From Cryptomeria japonica (Eukaryota; Streptophyta; Pinopsida; Cupressales; Cupressaceae), in NCBI RefSeq assembly GCF_030272615.1, contig NC_081407.1:380205179-380269178 (forward strand): DNA of 64,000 nt, written 5' to 3'. Under the pieces are notes generated by a model, which did no database searches, was not told where the DNA came from, and saw nothing but the letters and a program-made list of their open reading frames with translations. Made by a program: the position numbers and the translations under genes. Below are positions 33,300 through 46,950 of this stretch, in pieces (the stretch's first letter is position 1; each line of letters opens with the position of its first letter).

Positions 33300-35090
33300 A
33301 TCAGACGAAAAAACTAACCCAACCCAACTCAAGGAGGGCTAGAGACTCCCACACCTTGATAGGGAGGGGATTGAGCAAGGGGGGAGGACCTCCCCTTCTG
33401 CCTACGACGAACCACAGTCGAGGTGATACAATCATTAAGACCATAAAAAGAGAGATCAAGTGGGAGTGACTCCGCAAGGTTTTCATCAGGAGCAACGACA
33501 GAGTTGTTGTAGAACCACATCAGGTTGCGATGAAACCGCGATAGGCTATTGTAGAGGAACAACATCAGGAGTAGAGATGGTAGAAATATCAAGAGTAGAG
33601 ATGGTAGAAGTAGCGGTATCGAGAGCACGTTTGAAAGGAGTGGAACCAAGCTGCAAATCAGGAGTAACAACAACATCGACATCATCATTAAATTGGTAGC
33701 GAGCAGCTCGTCATTCGAGTCAGGAGCATGGACAGTTAGGTGATCCAAAGTGGCGTCCTTCCACCAAGTAGCCACACTCTTGTGACGTGGGAGCGAGCAA
33801 TCCGACGCCAAGTGACTCCTAACAAAGCATTTCCTACAACGAAATGGGAGGCCCTCAAAATCCAACAGTTGAGATCAAGGCCTATCCCCAACCATAAGGA
33901 CCACATCCCTAGGGAGGGGCGAGGAGATGTAAATGTCCACCAAGATGCGAGCAAAGGTTGACTGACCCATGGAAGACGTGATATCATCCACCATCAAGAA
34001 ACAACCAAAAGAGTTGTTGATGGCCTTGTAAAAAGAGTGCTCCCAAAAATGAAGAGGAAGATTCAGGAGACGAACCCAAAATGGATGCACATTTAGTGGT
34101 TCAATAAGGGGACTGAAAGAAGTTGTCGAGGGCTTAACAAAGAGGGAGTGAACTCCATGAGCCCAAATTTTTCCCATGATTAGGTCACAATCAGATGAAG
34201 AAGTGAAGGAAGCAATGAAAAAGCTTTTAGCACAGGGAAAGAACTCAATATTATGAGCAACCAAAGGTTTCCATGAGTTACTCACCCAGTAGTGAAGATT
34301 AGGTAAAGAAGGCCAAAGGCCAGAAAATCTGCACACCAGAGCACAATGTTTGTAGAACTCAATATTGTCCAAAACATTCTATCCACAAACCACCACAGGA
34401 CTTGGCACAGGGAAGAGGATGAACCCCTTGAAACACTGGGCAACAGATCTAGCCACACAAATAAAGCTACGCTTCACCCGTAGGAAGGTTATCCGCAACA
34501 CCTCTGTCTATGCAGCACCCATATTGTACCATTGACCATATTTTTTAATTAATTAATAATTAAATTTTAACCAGTGTTTATTTATCAATTAATTATTAAA
34601 AATAGTTAATAGTACAATATGAGTGCTGGATAGACGTTGCCATCAGCAACATCACCAGTCCGAGGAGAGTTCCCATTAACCCGGGGATTACCAGCAACAA
34701 GGGCATCCACCCCCAAACCCAGAGCAGAGACACCCGTCGTGGGAGAACCAGCACAATCACCTAGCGTAGAGGGCGTGGGTGTAGACAAGACATTCTCATC
34801 CACGTGGATAGAAGGGCCTCCACCGCCTGCAGAACACTGCGCAGAAGGAGGAGGAACAACGGTGTGAAAGTCGTTAGCGCCATCAAGTGGGTGTGGGGGG
34901 CACAACCCAGCAGAATCCACACCCAGAGCAACAGACGAAGACCCAATCAGAGCCCTGCATGTTAGAGAATGCCCCAAGACCAGACACAAAGGCCGTATGT
35001 GTAGGAGTAGGAGTCGTTAGAGCTGAAGTTGCATGCGTGGGAGCCGAAGTCGTTAGCCATTTCAAAAAATTCTATAAGGAATGCTTCAAT
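33300..35090 (-). pseudogene. LINE ORF1 fragment (DUF4283 + zinc knuckle), interrupted by a foldback element
   Basis: The minus strand reads a plant L1 ORF1. Its N-terminal Pro/Ser/Gly-rich part is at about 35,060-34,640. After the 34,506-34,635 insertion the DUF4283-type core follows (34,500-33,880) with HPFWVRLLNLPLHFWEHSFY and FARILVDIYISSPLPRDVVL. The zinc knuckle, CRKCFVRSHLASDC, is near 33,830-33,790. The C-terminal part after the knuckle is low in complexity and ends near 33,300. A frame change separates the core from the knuckle and a stop lies near 34,380. No endonuclease or polymerase follows, so this is a piece of a LINE whose ORF2 was lost or never copied here. Confidence 0.75.
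34506..34635. mobile_element. Foldback MITE, 130 bp, with long imperfect inverted arms
   Basis: The left arm gtctatgcagcacccatatt is matched in reverse complement by the right arm ending aatatgagtgctggatagac. Pairing continues inward through gtac and an AT-rich stretch, giving arms of about 50-60 bases around a short loop near 34,561-34,580. A TA lies at the same place at both edges (34,509-34,510 and 34,631-34,632), so a TA target duplication of Tc1/mariner type is possible. There is no coding capacity. It interrupts the LINE ORF1 and is therefore younger than that insertion. Confidence 0.75.
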
Positions 35091-37929
<2,839 letters not shown>

Positions 37930-38370
37930 CCGAACCACTTGTTAGCATTGCTGGATCACACAATGTGCATTTGGGGCCCTCACCTACCCATTAGACAACA
38001 GTCGATTGTTGACATGCAAAGTGCAATTACTAATATCAAAGACAACAACATGTCAATTAGGACTACAACAATAAAGTTGGGTATCCTGCCTAATAGTTTG
38101 AGGTCATGGCTACTAGGAGTTACCACCATGAAGAGGAGGGGACCACGAACCATTTTATCCAAGGAGGAAGAGCTGAAGTTGTCCAATGGTGCAGGGTAAT
38201 GGTTGATATTGGCTATGGACTTCAAGTCAATCAACTACAATCTACTGTTGCCAAAATAACTAGATGTAGGCCTAATTCATTCACAAATGGGATATGCTAG
38301 GGAGGGGACCACAAACCATTTTATTCAAGGAGGAAGAGATGAAGTTGTCTAATAGTGTCATGTGACTTTT
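37930..38370 (+). pseudogene. Pogo/Tigger-like (Tc1/mariner superfamily) transposase, N-terminal fragment
   Basis: The plus strand codes the DNA-binding N-terminus of a pogo/Tigger or CENP-B-like transposase. A psq-type helix-turn-helix reads NMSIRTTTIKLGILPNSLRSW (38,050-38,110), followed by KRRGPRTILSKEEE. After a frame change near 38,180 the CENP-B-type second helix-turn-helix reads VDIGYGLQVNQLQSTVAKIT and RPNSFTNGIC to 38,298. The DDE catalytic part is absent. Directly after it, 38,300-38,365 repeats the DNA of 38,132-38,197 (gaggggaccac...aggaggaagag). It is a dead remnant. No terminal inverted repeats were found. Confidence 0.7.
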
Positions 38371-39124
38371 TTCCCAAGAGAATAAAGTTATGAAATATCT
38401 CTTTAGAATTAAAAAGAGAGATAAAAGTAAAAAATATTATGATCATAAGATTAAGAGAGAGAATAATAAAGAAACATTATAAAAACCTTTTAAAAATGGA
38501 TAGGACTAATCATTTGTTAAATATTTATTAAAGAAAACTCTTGTGAAAGGGTGTGATGGTTTGGAAACCACCCCTTAAAATATTATATAAAGAACTCATG
38601 AGATACTTAACATAGACATGGAGAAAAAAGGAAATATTGGGAGAGGTTGCACGATTGAGATCTCTGGTTTGTAGGTTATGGGCATTGGAGAAGGGGGCAC
38701 ATGAAAAGTGTGTCTAACCCCGGGCACAGAGTGTGCACTTGGGATTATGTTGGCCAGGGCTTGGGTAGTGGCACTTTTGTTGAGCATTGCTCCTAATGGA
38801 ACCTTGACACTTGTGTAGAGTGGCAAAGTAGGTTTATTCCTCCTTGATTGCCCACAAACAAAAGAGGCTAAATCAGGGATCTACTCCACGCATTTTGTTG
38901 GGACAATTTTGCATATTAAAATAAAGATAAGTATTTTATGACATTATAATGGAATAATATATTTGTGATGCTTATTTATTAATTATTTTCTTCAACTGAA
39001 TGAATGAAATCAATGCACTTTTTTATTTCCTACATTCTTGTTTGAAGTAATACATTACATTGTTGTATTTAATTTTGGGAAATAGTACAGTTGCAATTTG
39101 GTATATGTTAAAATCAAAATTATA

Positions 39125-39167
<43 letters not shown>

Positions 39168-41800
39168 AATCAAAATTATAATATATATATATATATATAA
39201 TTAGCATTGGATGGTAATAGTTACTTCTTTTATTGATATTATTATGGTGTTGTGATTAAGAAGAAATTGGAATGTGAACACATATTAAGATTCACTTGAA
39301 GTTTATAACATGTCTTTTTTTCATATTTCATACTCACTATGTAATATTTGGGATCATTAAAATCTTTAACCACTATTACACTTTACAAAGTAATTTAATC
39401 ATTGATATTAATATGCATGGTTCTGGAGATGCGATCATACTAGTGTTGTAAAAAAAAATTGTTTTTGTTAAATTGTTGTTATAAAGTTCCTCATTCTACT
39501 TTTTCGTGTTGCTTCTCTATTCTATGCAAGCCTCCTCAATGCCTATGACAAGAATTATTTTTTTTCAAACGAGAATTAAAATTAAGAACTTCATTCTAAT
39601 TATAACTATTCTTATTTATGATTACAATTATTCATTGCACAAAATAAGCTCGTATCTCTACATAGTATTACGATGTCAAGGTTTGTTTTAAGACAATTAA
39701 ATCTTCATAGATCACACATCAATATTTTTATTTTTCAACTGAAGTTTCTTCTATGTCCACCTTACTTTGTTGACTCACAAAATATTATTGTTTTGGAGGT
39801 GGAGGAAGGTGAAGAGGGAGTGGATCTATTGGAGACACGCTCAAAAGAGCATTCCACCCTTGTTGGAAATATGAGTTTGTATGGTTGTTTGGATGGATTA
39901 TAGTCCAGATATTCTCCAAATTGTTGCAGTTGTGTTTTGGGTTGCAAATTGAGTTTGATATTTTGGTCTTGGTTGTGGTATTTTGATTCTAGCTTATAGA
40001 AGTTGGTTGTTTTTGTTTTTTGGCAGAATGAGTGTCTATTAGACTAGTCCAAAAAGTCTTCAGTGGCCTTTGAATATGTTGCAGTTTGTGTTGTGGTTTA
40101 GTTGATGTGATCTTATGGCTTGTAAAGTATTATCAGCGCGTGCTTCTTTGGTGGATTTGTTGTTCCAAAAGAGAGCTATGTTGATTGTGTTTGGGATATT
40201 CAGTTTTGTTATAGTTTGATGAGTCTGATTGGGCTATCTTGATGGGATCATCTTCTTTGGTCCAGATATTGGATAATGAGTTAGTTAGAGTATTGTTATG
40301 GGTCTCACCATGGGTTGTGGATTTCTAGGTGGCATAATATGCATAAGAAGATGTCTTTTAGCTAACAATTTGATGAGTTCTATTGTCTATCTACACGTTA
40401 AATGTTTGATGGTGACTTTGGAAGATGAGTTAGCACATGCAAATCATTGAATTCATCTTGGAATGATATGTTATAATGTCTTTGTCACAACTCCAATTAT
40501 CTTATAACTATTAATAATTAAAAATATGTTACATCTCTTATTATTAAATTGGATGCGTATGATTTTAAATATTTTAATTAATTCATTTTAGATTTGATAT
40601 ATATATATATATAATTTATAAGTTTACCTTAAATTCATATTTTATTAATTCTTACCCTTCTTTAACTCCCAATTTCCTCTTAAAGCAAAAGAAAACATTT
40701 ACAAAGAGACTTAAAAGGAATTTGAGAAAAATAATTTAATTAAACTAAAAATCAAATCTTTATACCATATAATGGTATTAAATATGAAATGTGAAGTATT
40801 TAAAAAGAAATGGAAAAGTAATGTTATTTTTTAAAGAATAAGGGGTAAGGGATACATGTTTTATAAAGCACATAGGAACTTTTAATATATTAAAAACTAA
40901 GGAAACATTTGAATAAAGAGTTTGACTTATTCAAGTCATAATTTTTTTAAAGCTTAAACTAAAGTTAATGCAACAAGAATGAGAGAAAAAGAAATTTATA
41001 GAGATATTAAGAGGAGGAGGGCATTAAGTGTGTCAAGGAGAGATTATTCAAAACTGTTCATAGGGAGTGGTGCTTAAAATATATACTACCTCTTCACTAA
41101 TAGAGGACATAATCCTCTTTTAGGATATTCTGTTTTGATATGCTTGGAACTTTTGCATGGGAACCATGTGTGTTACTTTTGCAAAAGAAACCAGAAGAGA
41201 TCTTGTAGCAAAGTGGAGTTAATCAATGGAAGACTCAGTAGTGACAGTAATTAGAGCCTCACGTCAATTCTTAAAAAAAAAAAATGCACCGGATTGAAGG
41301 GGTTTTTTGTAATTAGAGCTTCACGTCCAATTCTTTAAAAAAAAATATGCACCGGATTGAAGGGGTTTTTTTTTACGGTCAATGCATCTTTTCTTTTTAG
41401 CAGTGGGCTATTCTTTAAGGGACTGGTTTTTAGGCGGCGATGATGAAGAGGAAGATGGATCACTGGAAATGAATTGGGGAAGAATATCTTGAAGACCTTC
41501 AACCCTATAAGTTTTGAAGAAGTCAACATTAAAAGTTTCAAGTACGAAGTAGAAAGACAATGGTTGAATTAGAATATGAAATTTACATTCCATAAACATT
41601 AAATATAACCATTCGTAATGATCTGGCTCATGTGTATTATTATTATGTTTAGGTGATTTGTTTTAGGGCATAGTTGCTTGGCTATTGCCTTATGTAGATT
41701 TCCTTTACAGTTAGAAATGTTATACTATTATAACAAATCACCATTGTCACAAAAGTTCACCCACTTGATGAGCAATCTTGGTCATCAACCTTATGCAACA
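38371..41800. other. Noncoding stretch, no gene supported
   Basis: AT-rich DNA with TA tracts at 39,129-39,162 and 39,180-39,199, the two joined by a repeated aaaatcaaaattataat. A more GC-balanced part near 38,580-38,880 has a TATA-like attatataaag at its left edge and may be the end of an unrecognised repeat. The stretch 39,780-40,470 is T/G-rich on the plus strand with many stops and no family. Confidence 0.45.
41247..41370. repeat. Two-copy tandem duplication, 62-bp unit with A and T runs
   Basis: The unit gtaattagagcctcacgtc at 41247 recurs at 41309. Both copies contain a long A run, then atgcaccggattgaagggg and a T run. The copies differ slightly, mostly in run length. Confidence 0.88.
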
Positions 41801-43380
41801 TGGAAACAACCTCAAAGTGTGGGACTTGTGCTATGAGGATGAGTCTCTGGAGAAGGTCAACTTCCTCTTCAATCTGATGTAAAGTGTTGGACCAACCCAA
41901 CACAGATAAAATCCTAATCTGTTGGTCTGACAGGGAAATGGGATAGAAGGAAGGGATACTGAAAGAAAAGAAAAGGGGTTTGCACCCATATTGAAATGAT
42001 GATCTCCCTGCCTATGGCTACACAAAACATTAAAAACAAATTACCCATTTTCTTTTCTTTATAGCTCAGGCATAACTGAAAATTGATCTCAGCTAGACAA
42101 CAGGGCAAGCAAGCTACACAAATTGTAAGAACCAAATACAGACAAGAAAGATAATTTTATAAATGAAAGTGCAAGGCAATTTTTTTAAAAGTGGAGAGAG
42201 ACATGAAGAATTATGTAAAAGAAAAGAGGAGAAGATCCCTGAAAGGGTTACAAAATTTGCCTTTATAGCTTAGGCATAACTCAAAATTGATCTCAGCTAG
42301 AAACCCCTAACCTCACCAGGAGGTTAGGTTACAAAAAAAATGTCAAAGAGGAAGAAGATCAGATCGAAAGATCTGATGGCATGATCGAAAATTGAGTCCT
42401 GCTTCACTAACTTTCATGTTATGCGCCTTCTACTCCTACAGAGCATTCAAATCTTCAATGGTCACAGGCAGTTTAAAACTCGACCTTCGGATCTACCATG
42501 AGATGGTGCCACATAGCTCCTCACAAGGTCAAAGAGAGTTTAAAACATCGTTGTAAGATTTCCCATAAATGATGATCTGATAGTCGTCAATGACTGACGT
42601 GGCACTCTAGACCCACATCTTACCTTGTCATTTGATTGAGGAGCCTTCTTGGTTTTTCACCAAGACCTGGCCTTTCAGCCAGACAAAAGATCACCTCCAT
42701 CGCCCCTTGGAAGAAGACATGAGTCTTTCTAAAATGAGGCATGTCACTGAGAGAAGGGTCTTCGACAAGCCTAAAAATGCATCCTATCACCTTGGAAGGT
42801 TAGGTCAAAAAGAGGCCATGTTGCTTCACCCTATGGGATAACAGGATGACCACCCACATCTCGTTTTCTCTTATCCCACAACAATCATTTGTCCTTTCCT
42901 ATGATCGTGGGGGGGGAAAGAAAGGAACTAACTTCCTTGTCTTCCCACTATCCCGCACGGTATGGAACCTGAGCTTGCTAAACACTTAGCCGACTGCATT
43001 GAAACTAGTTGTCCAATAACACACGATGTTAATAACAGGATGGTGAATAACACGACGTGTTATTTGCATGAGGTATTGGTGTTACTATAAGACACGGGTC
43101 AATAACCCTCATGTTATATGACCTTGCATAACCTTTTTGTTATGCATTTTCTCAAAACATTGAAGAAGTAGCTAACTCTACAGAGTATGATAACACGACG
43201 TATTTTCACACTGTATCCTTGGATCTAATATCTTCTAAGTTTGACAGAGAAATTATCAACATTTGTGGTGACTCAGAGGAGGCCCTAAACCTTCTTAGGG
43301 GATGACTAGGTGTCCTTAAGAGTATCCATTGGCCATAGAGTCATAACGGAGGATAGAAAAGGGAACCCTCCCCACATCAA
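41801..43380 (-). repeat. Gypsy A 3' LTR (right edge approximate)
   Basis: It starts tggaaacaacctc at 41801 and aligns with the copy starting at 49651. The match can be followed to about 43,115, where the other copy is cut off. The right edge lies somewhere between 43,260 and 43,490, where the integrase end begins, and is not fixed. Two related segments near 42,060-42,100 and 42,260-42,305 show an internal repeat. Confidence 0.75.
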
Positions 43381-43489
43381 AAGATCAAAACCTCACCATT
43401 CTAGAGAATAGCTTGTGTACAAGCACTTATGGAAAGTAGAAAAACATAATTATAGATGTTCGCAATATTTACAAAAAGATACGTGAATC

Positions 43490-45200
43490 TCCTAAGCACA
43501 TGGTTTAAGATGTATGCCATTGACTACAATAGGGAGGTCTTCACCACTTACCCAGGGTAAATTGAAAGAATTAGCCTCTTTTGCAACTTGTAATCACATA
43601 GGGACCACTCCATATTGCATCAAATTTTGAGTGCATCCCTGCCTTTACTTTATCAACGTCCCATTTTAGGACAAAATCTTTGACCTCTCGAAATGACTTT
43701 CTTGTCAACATACCTCTTTACCTGTCCTTGATGGACATTTAAGGTCTGCATAACTTTTTCTCTGACCTCTTCAAGCTCAGTTACCTCTGTGTACCTCACT
43801 AATAAGGTATCATTTTCCAAGAGCTCCAACTAGTGTGCTAGTTCTAGAGATGTCAATTCAAGGGATAAGGGAAGTCTTGCTTCCCTTCTATATACTAGCA
43901 TGAAATGAGAATTGCCTAAAGCTCTTTTGGGAATAATTCTATCAGCCCATAGGGTTAATCCCAATTTGAGGTGTCTTGACCTCTTATTATCTTGAAGAGT
44001 CCTCTTGATGCTAATGAGATTTTTGTTGGAGGACTTACCTAAGCCATTACCTTGGGGGTAGTAATTTGATGATGTTTTCAGGAACACATCATGCTGGACA
44101 ACCCATAGATTGATCTGAAATCCCACAAAGGCCTTTGCATTGTCTAATATTATTGTGGAAGGGGCTCCTAATTTGGTTGTAATCCCCTCAAGGAATTGAA
44201 TCACTGAATTTTTAGTTGCATCCTTCAAAGAAATTGCCTCTGTCCACCTTGTGAAATAATCGGTGATGATCAAAATCCACTTGTGGCCTAAACTTGATAC
44301 TGGATTGATGGGACCAATAAAATCAAGCCCCCATTGTGCGAAAGGTTGATCAATAGAGATAGGATGAAGGGGTAGAGTTGCTAGACTTTGTTTTCCTACA
44401 AAGAGGGCACACTCCTGGCACCTCCTGACCCACTTCAGAGCGTCACCAAATAGAGAAGGCCAATAATGGCCCGCCCTCATGATTTTCATGTTTGTGGTCC
44501 TTGCCGAGAAGTGGTCGCCTAAGGGTCCATTATGAAACTCCTCTAGTAGCCTATTGGTATGATCTCCTTGGATGCACCTTAGAAGAACACCATTTAGGTC
44601 CCTCTTGAATAGAACCCCATCCACCAAAACATAGGGAATGGACTGCAACCTAAGATGTCTCCTCTTGGTTCTATCAAAATGAGGAGTATAATTGTCATCC
44701 TTTAGGAAGGCAATCATATTCTGGAACCAGTCAGTTTGTACATTTTCCTGGTTTTCAATTTGTTCTCCTTCCTACAGCAAGAGGGATAACTTTGAATCTT
44801 TCTCAAAAGATTAATTGAACTACTCACAGAGTCCTCTTCCTCTCACTAACCTGGTGATCTTGATGTCAAGGTCATATTCCATGACCTTAGTGATCCATCC
44901 AACCCTCTTCTTACTTATGTCCTTGTTGAGAAGGAAATCTTTAACACTGACATGTGGAACTAGGAGCTAAATCATATTGTTTGAGAGGATATGTTTGAAC
45001 TTTTTTAGCGCTCTTACAACCATGATGGACTGCTTTTCCACATAGCTATACCTGAGTTCATAATCTTTTAGGCCTTCACTGAAAAAAGCTATGGGTTGCT
45101 CTAATCCCTCCTAATTTAGCTGCGTTAGGATAACAGATATACTTACATCCCCTCCTAATGTATAGAGGATGAAATCCTTCTCATAGTTTGGATTTACTAG
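43490..45200 (-). mobile_element. Gypsy A RNase H (gypsy type) and integrase, fossil
   Basis: Minus strand. Gypsy RNase H is at about 45,200-44,860, with QPIAFFSEGLKDYELRYSYV. The integrase zinc region has HFSARTTNMKIMRAGHYWPS and CQECALF near 44,520-44,400. The core has WGLDFIGPI and ITDYFTRWTEAISL near 44,330-44,210 and a later Asp/Glu region. The C-terminal GPY-type end has KFDAIWSGPYVIT near 43,635-43,595. No chromodomain follows, in line with a non-chromodomain lineage. Confidence 0.85.
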
Positions 45201-45221
45201 GGTAGGAGCCTAAGTAATGGC

Positions 45222-46230
45222 CTATTTGATTTGTTCAAAGCCCTCCTTCCCTTCCTTGGTCCATTTCAAGGGAAAATCCTTCTTTAGCATTGTTGTGAGA
45301 GGCTTAACCAAAGCTACAAGGTTTGGGATGAACCTTCTGACAAAGTTGATTCTTTCAAGGAAGCTTTGATGTCCTTTCTTGTGATGTGGAAGTGGAAGAG
45401 ACACAATGACTTCCACTCTCTCTGGGTCTATGGCCAAACCATCCTTGGATACAATGTGTCCAAGGAGTTTTCCCTAATTAGTGGCAAATACACACTTGTT
45501 GAGGTTCAAAGACACACCATACTCTCTACATTTTTTGAATACTTGATCAAGGTGAGAAAAATGGTTTGTCGCATGCTTGGAGTATACATTGATATCATCA
45601 AGATATACAAGCACAAATTTTATTGATACTCCATTAAAGGCCATATCTATGGCTCTTTGAAAAGTTGCACCTACATTTGTTAGTCCAAAGGGCATTTTAC
45701 AATAGGAATACGTGTTCCACTTAGTATTCCATGCAGTCTTAAATTGGTCTGATTCTTGGACTAGGATCTAATTATACCCTGAGTATCCATCCAAGAATTA
45801 AAATCTTTTTGAGCCACTAACTTTGGCTACAATTTGTTTCATAGAAGGGAGGGGATAATGATCTTTAAGGGAGGCTTTATTGATGTCCCTAAAGTTTACA
45901 CACAATCTAATCTCCCCATTCTTCTTCCTAACTGGAACAAGATTGGCTACCCAAGAAGAATGCTTGATTGGAAAAAGAATGCTAGATTCTATAAGCTTGG
46001 GTAGCTCTTTTCTCATCAAAGGCTCAATTTTGGGATTTATAGCTCTTTTCTTTTGTCTGACAGACAACATTAGGATCGAGTTTTATAGTATGTTGAGCTA
46101 AACTAGGTTCAAACCCTTTTAGATCCTCATATGTAAAAGAAAAAATATCATTCTTCTTGACAAAGATCGACAAAAGTACCTTGATCACTTTGGGAGCATA
46201 ACTTTCGCAAGTTGAGGGTTCTTCCATCAG
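45222..46230 (-). mobile_element. Gypsy A reverse transcriptase, fossil
   Basis: Minus strand, with ESSILFPIKHSSWVANLVPV and EIRLCVNFRDINKASLKDHY near 46,000-45,870, MPFGLTNVGATFQRAIDMAF from 45,695, and the active-site word YLDDINVYS near 45,610. The region ends with FLERINFVRRFIPN and PLKWTKEGKEGFEQIK near 45,350-45,230. This is the standard gypsy sequence pattern. Confidence 0.9.
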
Positions 46231-46559
46231 ATATAGGGACTGATTTGAAGTCTCCCTTCTTTACGGTTAGGTTCATTTCTCTCCCTTTCATTTGATCATT
46301 AGCGTTGAAGGTCCCTTCCAAGGTGATCAATACTTTGGGCAACTTGTTTGAGCTTGGCTGCATAATCTGATGTTCATAGTGGTCTTGCATCATGCTCTTC
46401 TTTTTGTACGAGAACTCTGCCTCATCTTGTAGGAGGCTCACAATTTGTTGATCTGATTCAAAAACCTATCAATTCTCTTGGTTATCAGGCACTGCAGGCC
46501 TCACCACAAGTCTGGTCTATTTCTCATTCTCTACCACAACCTGAGATTGAATGTCATGT

Positions 46560-46950
46560 TGAGCACCAATTGTTGCTAATCTATCAACATGTTTATTTTG
46601 ATTTCTAGGCACACTAAATTTTTTGAAAGCCTCAAAACCTTCAATTAGGTCCCATGCTCTATGCTTGTAGGATTTGAGAAGATTGTTCTTTGTGGTTCAT
46701 TAAGCTTCAATATGATTTACGACCAACTGACTATCTTCGTGCACTCTTAAAGATTCGATCCCTCTCTTTTGTGTTGTTTGGAGACCTAAGATTAAAGCTT
46801 CATACTCGGCTACATTATTAGTGCAATAGAAATGAAGTCTAGAAGAAAACTAATATTTCTCCCCTCTTAGAGAAATAAGGAGCACACCTGGCCCTGCACC
46901 ATTCTTGTTCCTTGAGCCATCAAAGAACATATACCACACTCCATGTATGT
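46560..46950 (-). mobile_element. Gypsy A archaeal-type RNase H, located before reverse transcriptase
   Basis: Minus strand. The words WYMFFDGSRNKNGAGPGVLL, then NNVAEYEALILGL, VHEDSQLVVNHIEA and VDRLATIGAQ match the archaeal-type RNase H (aRNH) seen in Tat gypsy elements: the DGS start, the NN.AEYEAL helix with the catalytic Glu, the DSQLVV strand and the late Asp. It lies between the protease (about 47,570) and reverse transcriptase (46,100). A separate gypsy-type RNase H lies after reverse transcriptase, so the element carries two. I recall the aRNH usually placed after the gypsy RNase H; the position here is the odd point. Confidence 0.75.

Noticed and set aside
38580-38880. TATA-like sequence followed by a more GC-balanced stretch, as a host promoter or LTR
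   Set aside because: No matching second copy in the window and no coding region after it.
43250-43285. A plus-strand LTR end and primer-site-like sequence (caacatttgtggtgactcagag)
   Set aside because: All coding parts of gypsy A read on the minus strand and the other LTR edge agrees with that direction. The match is short and on the wrong strand.
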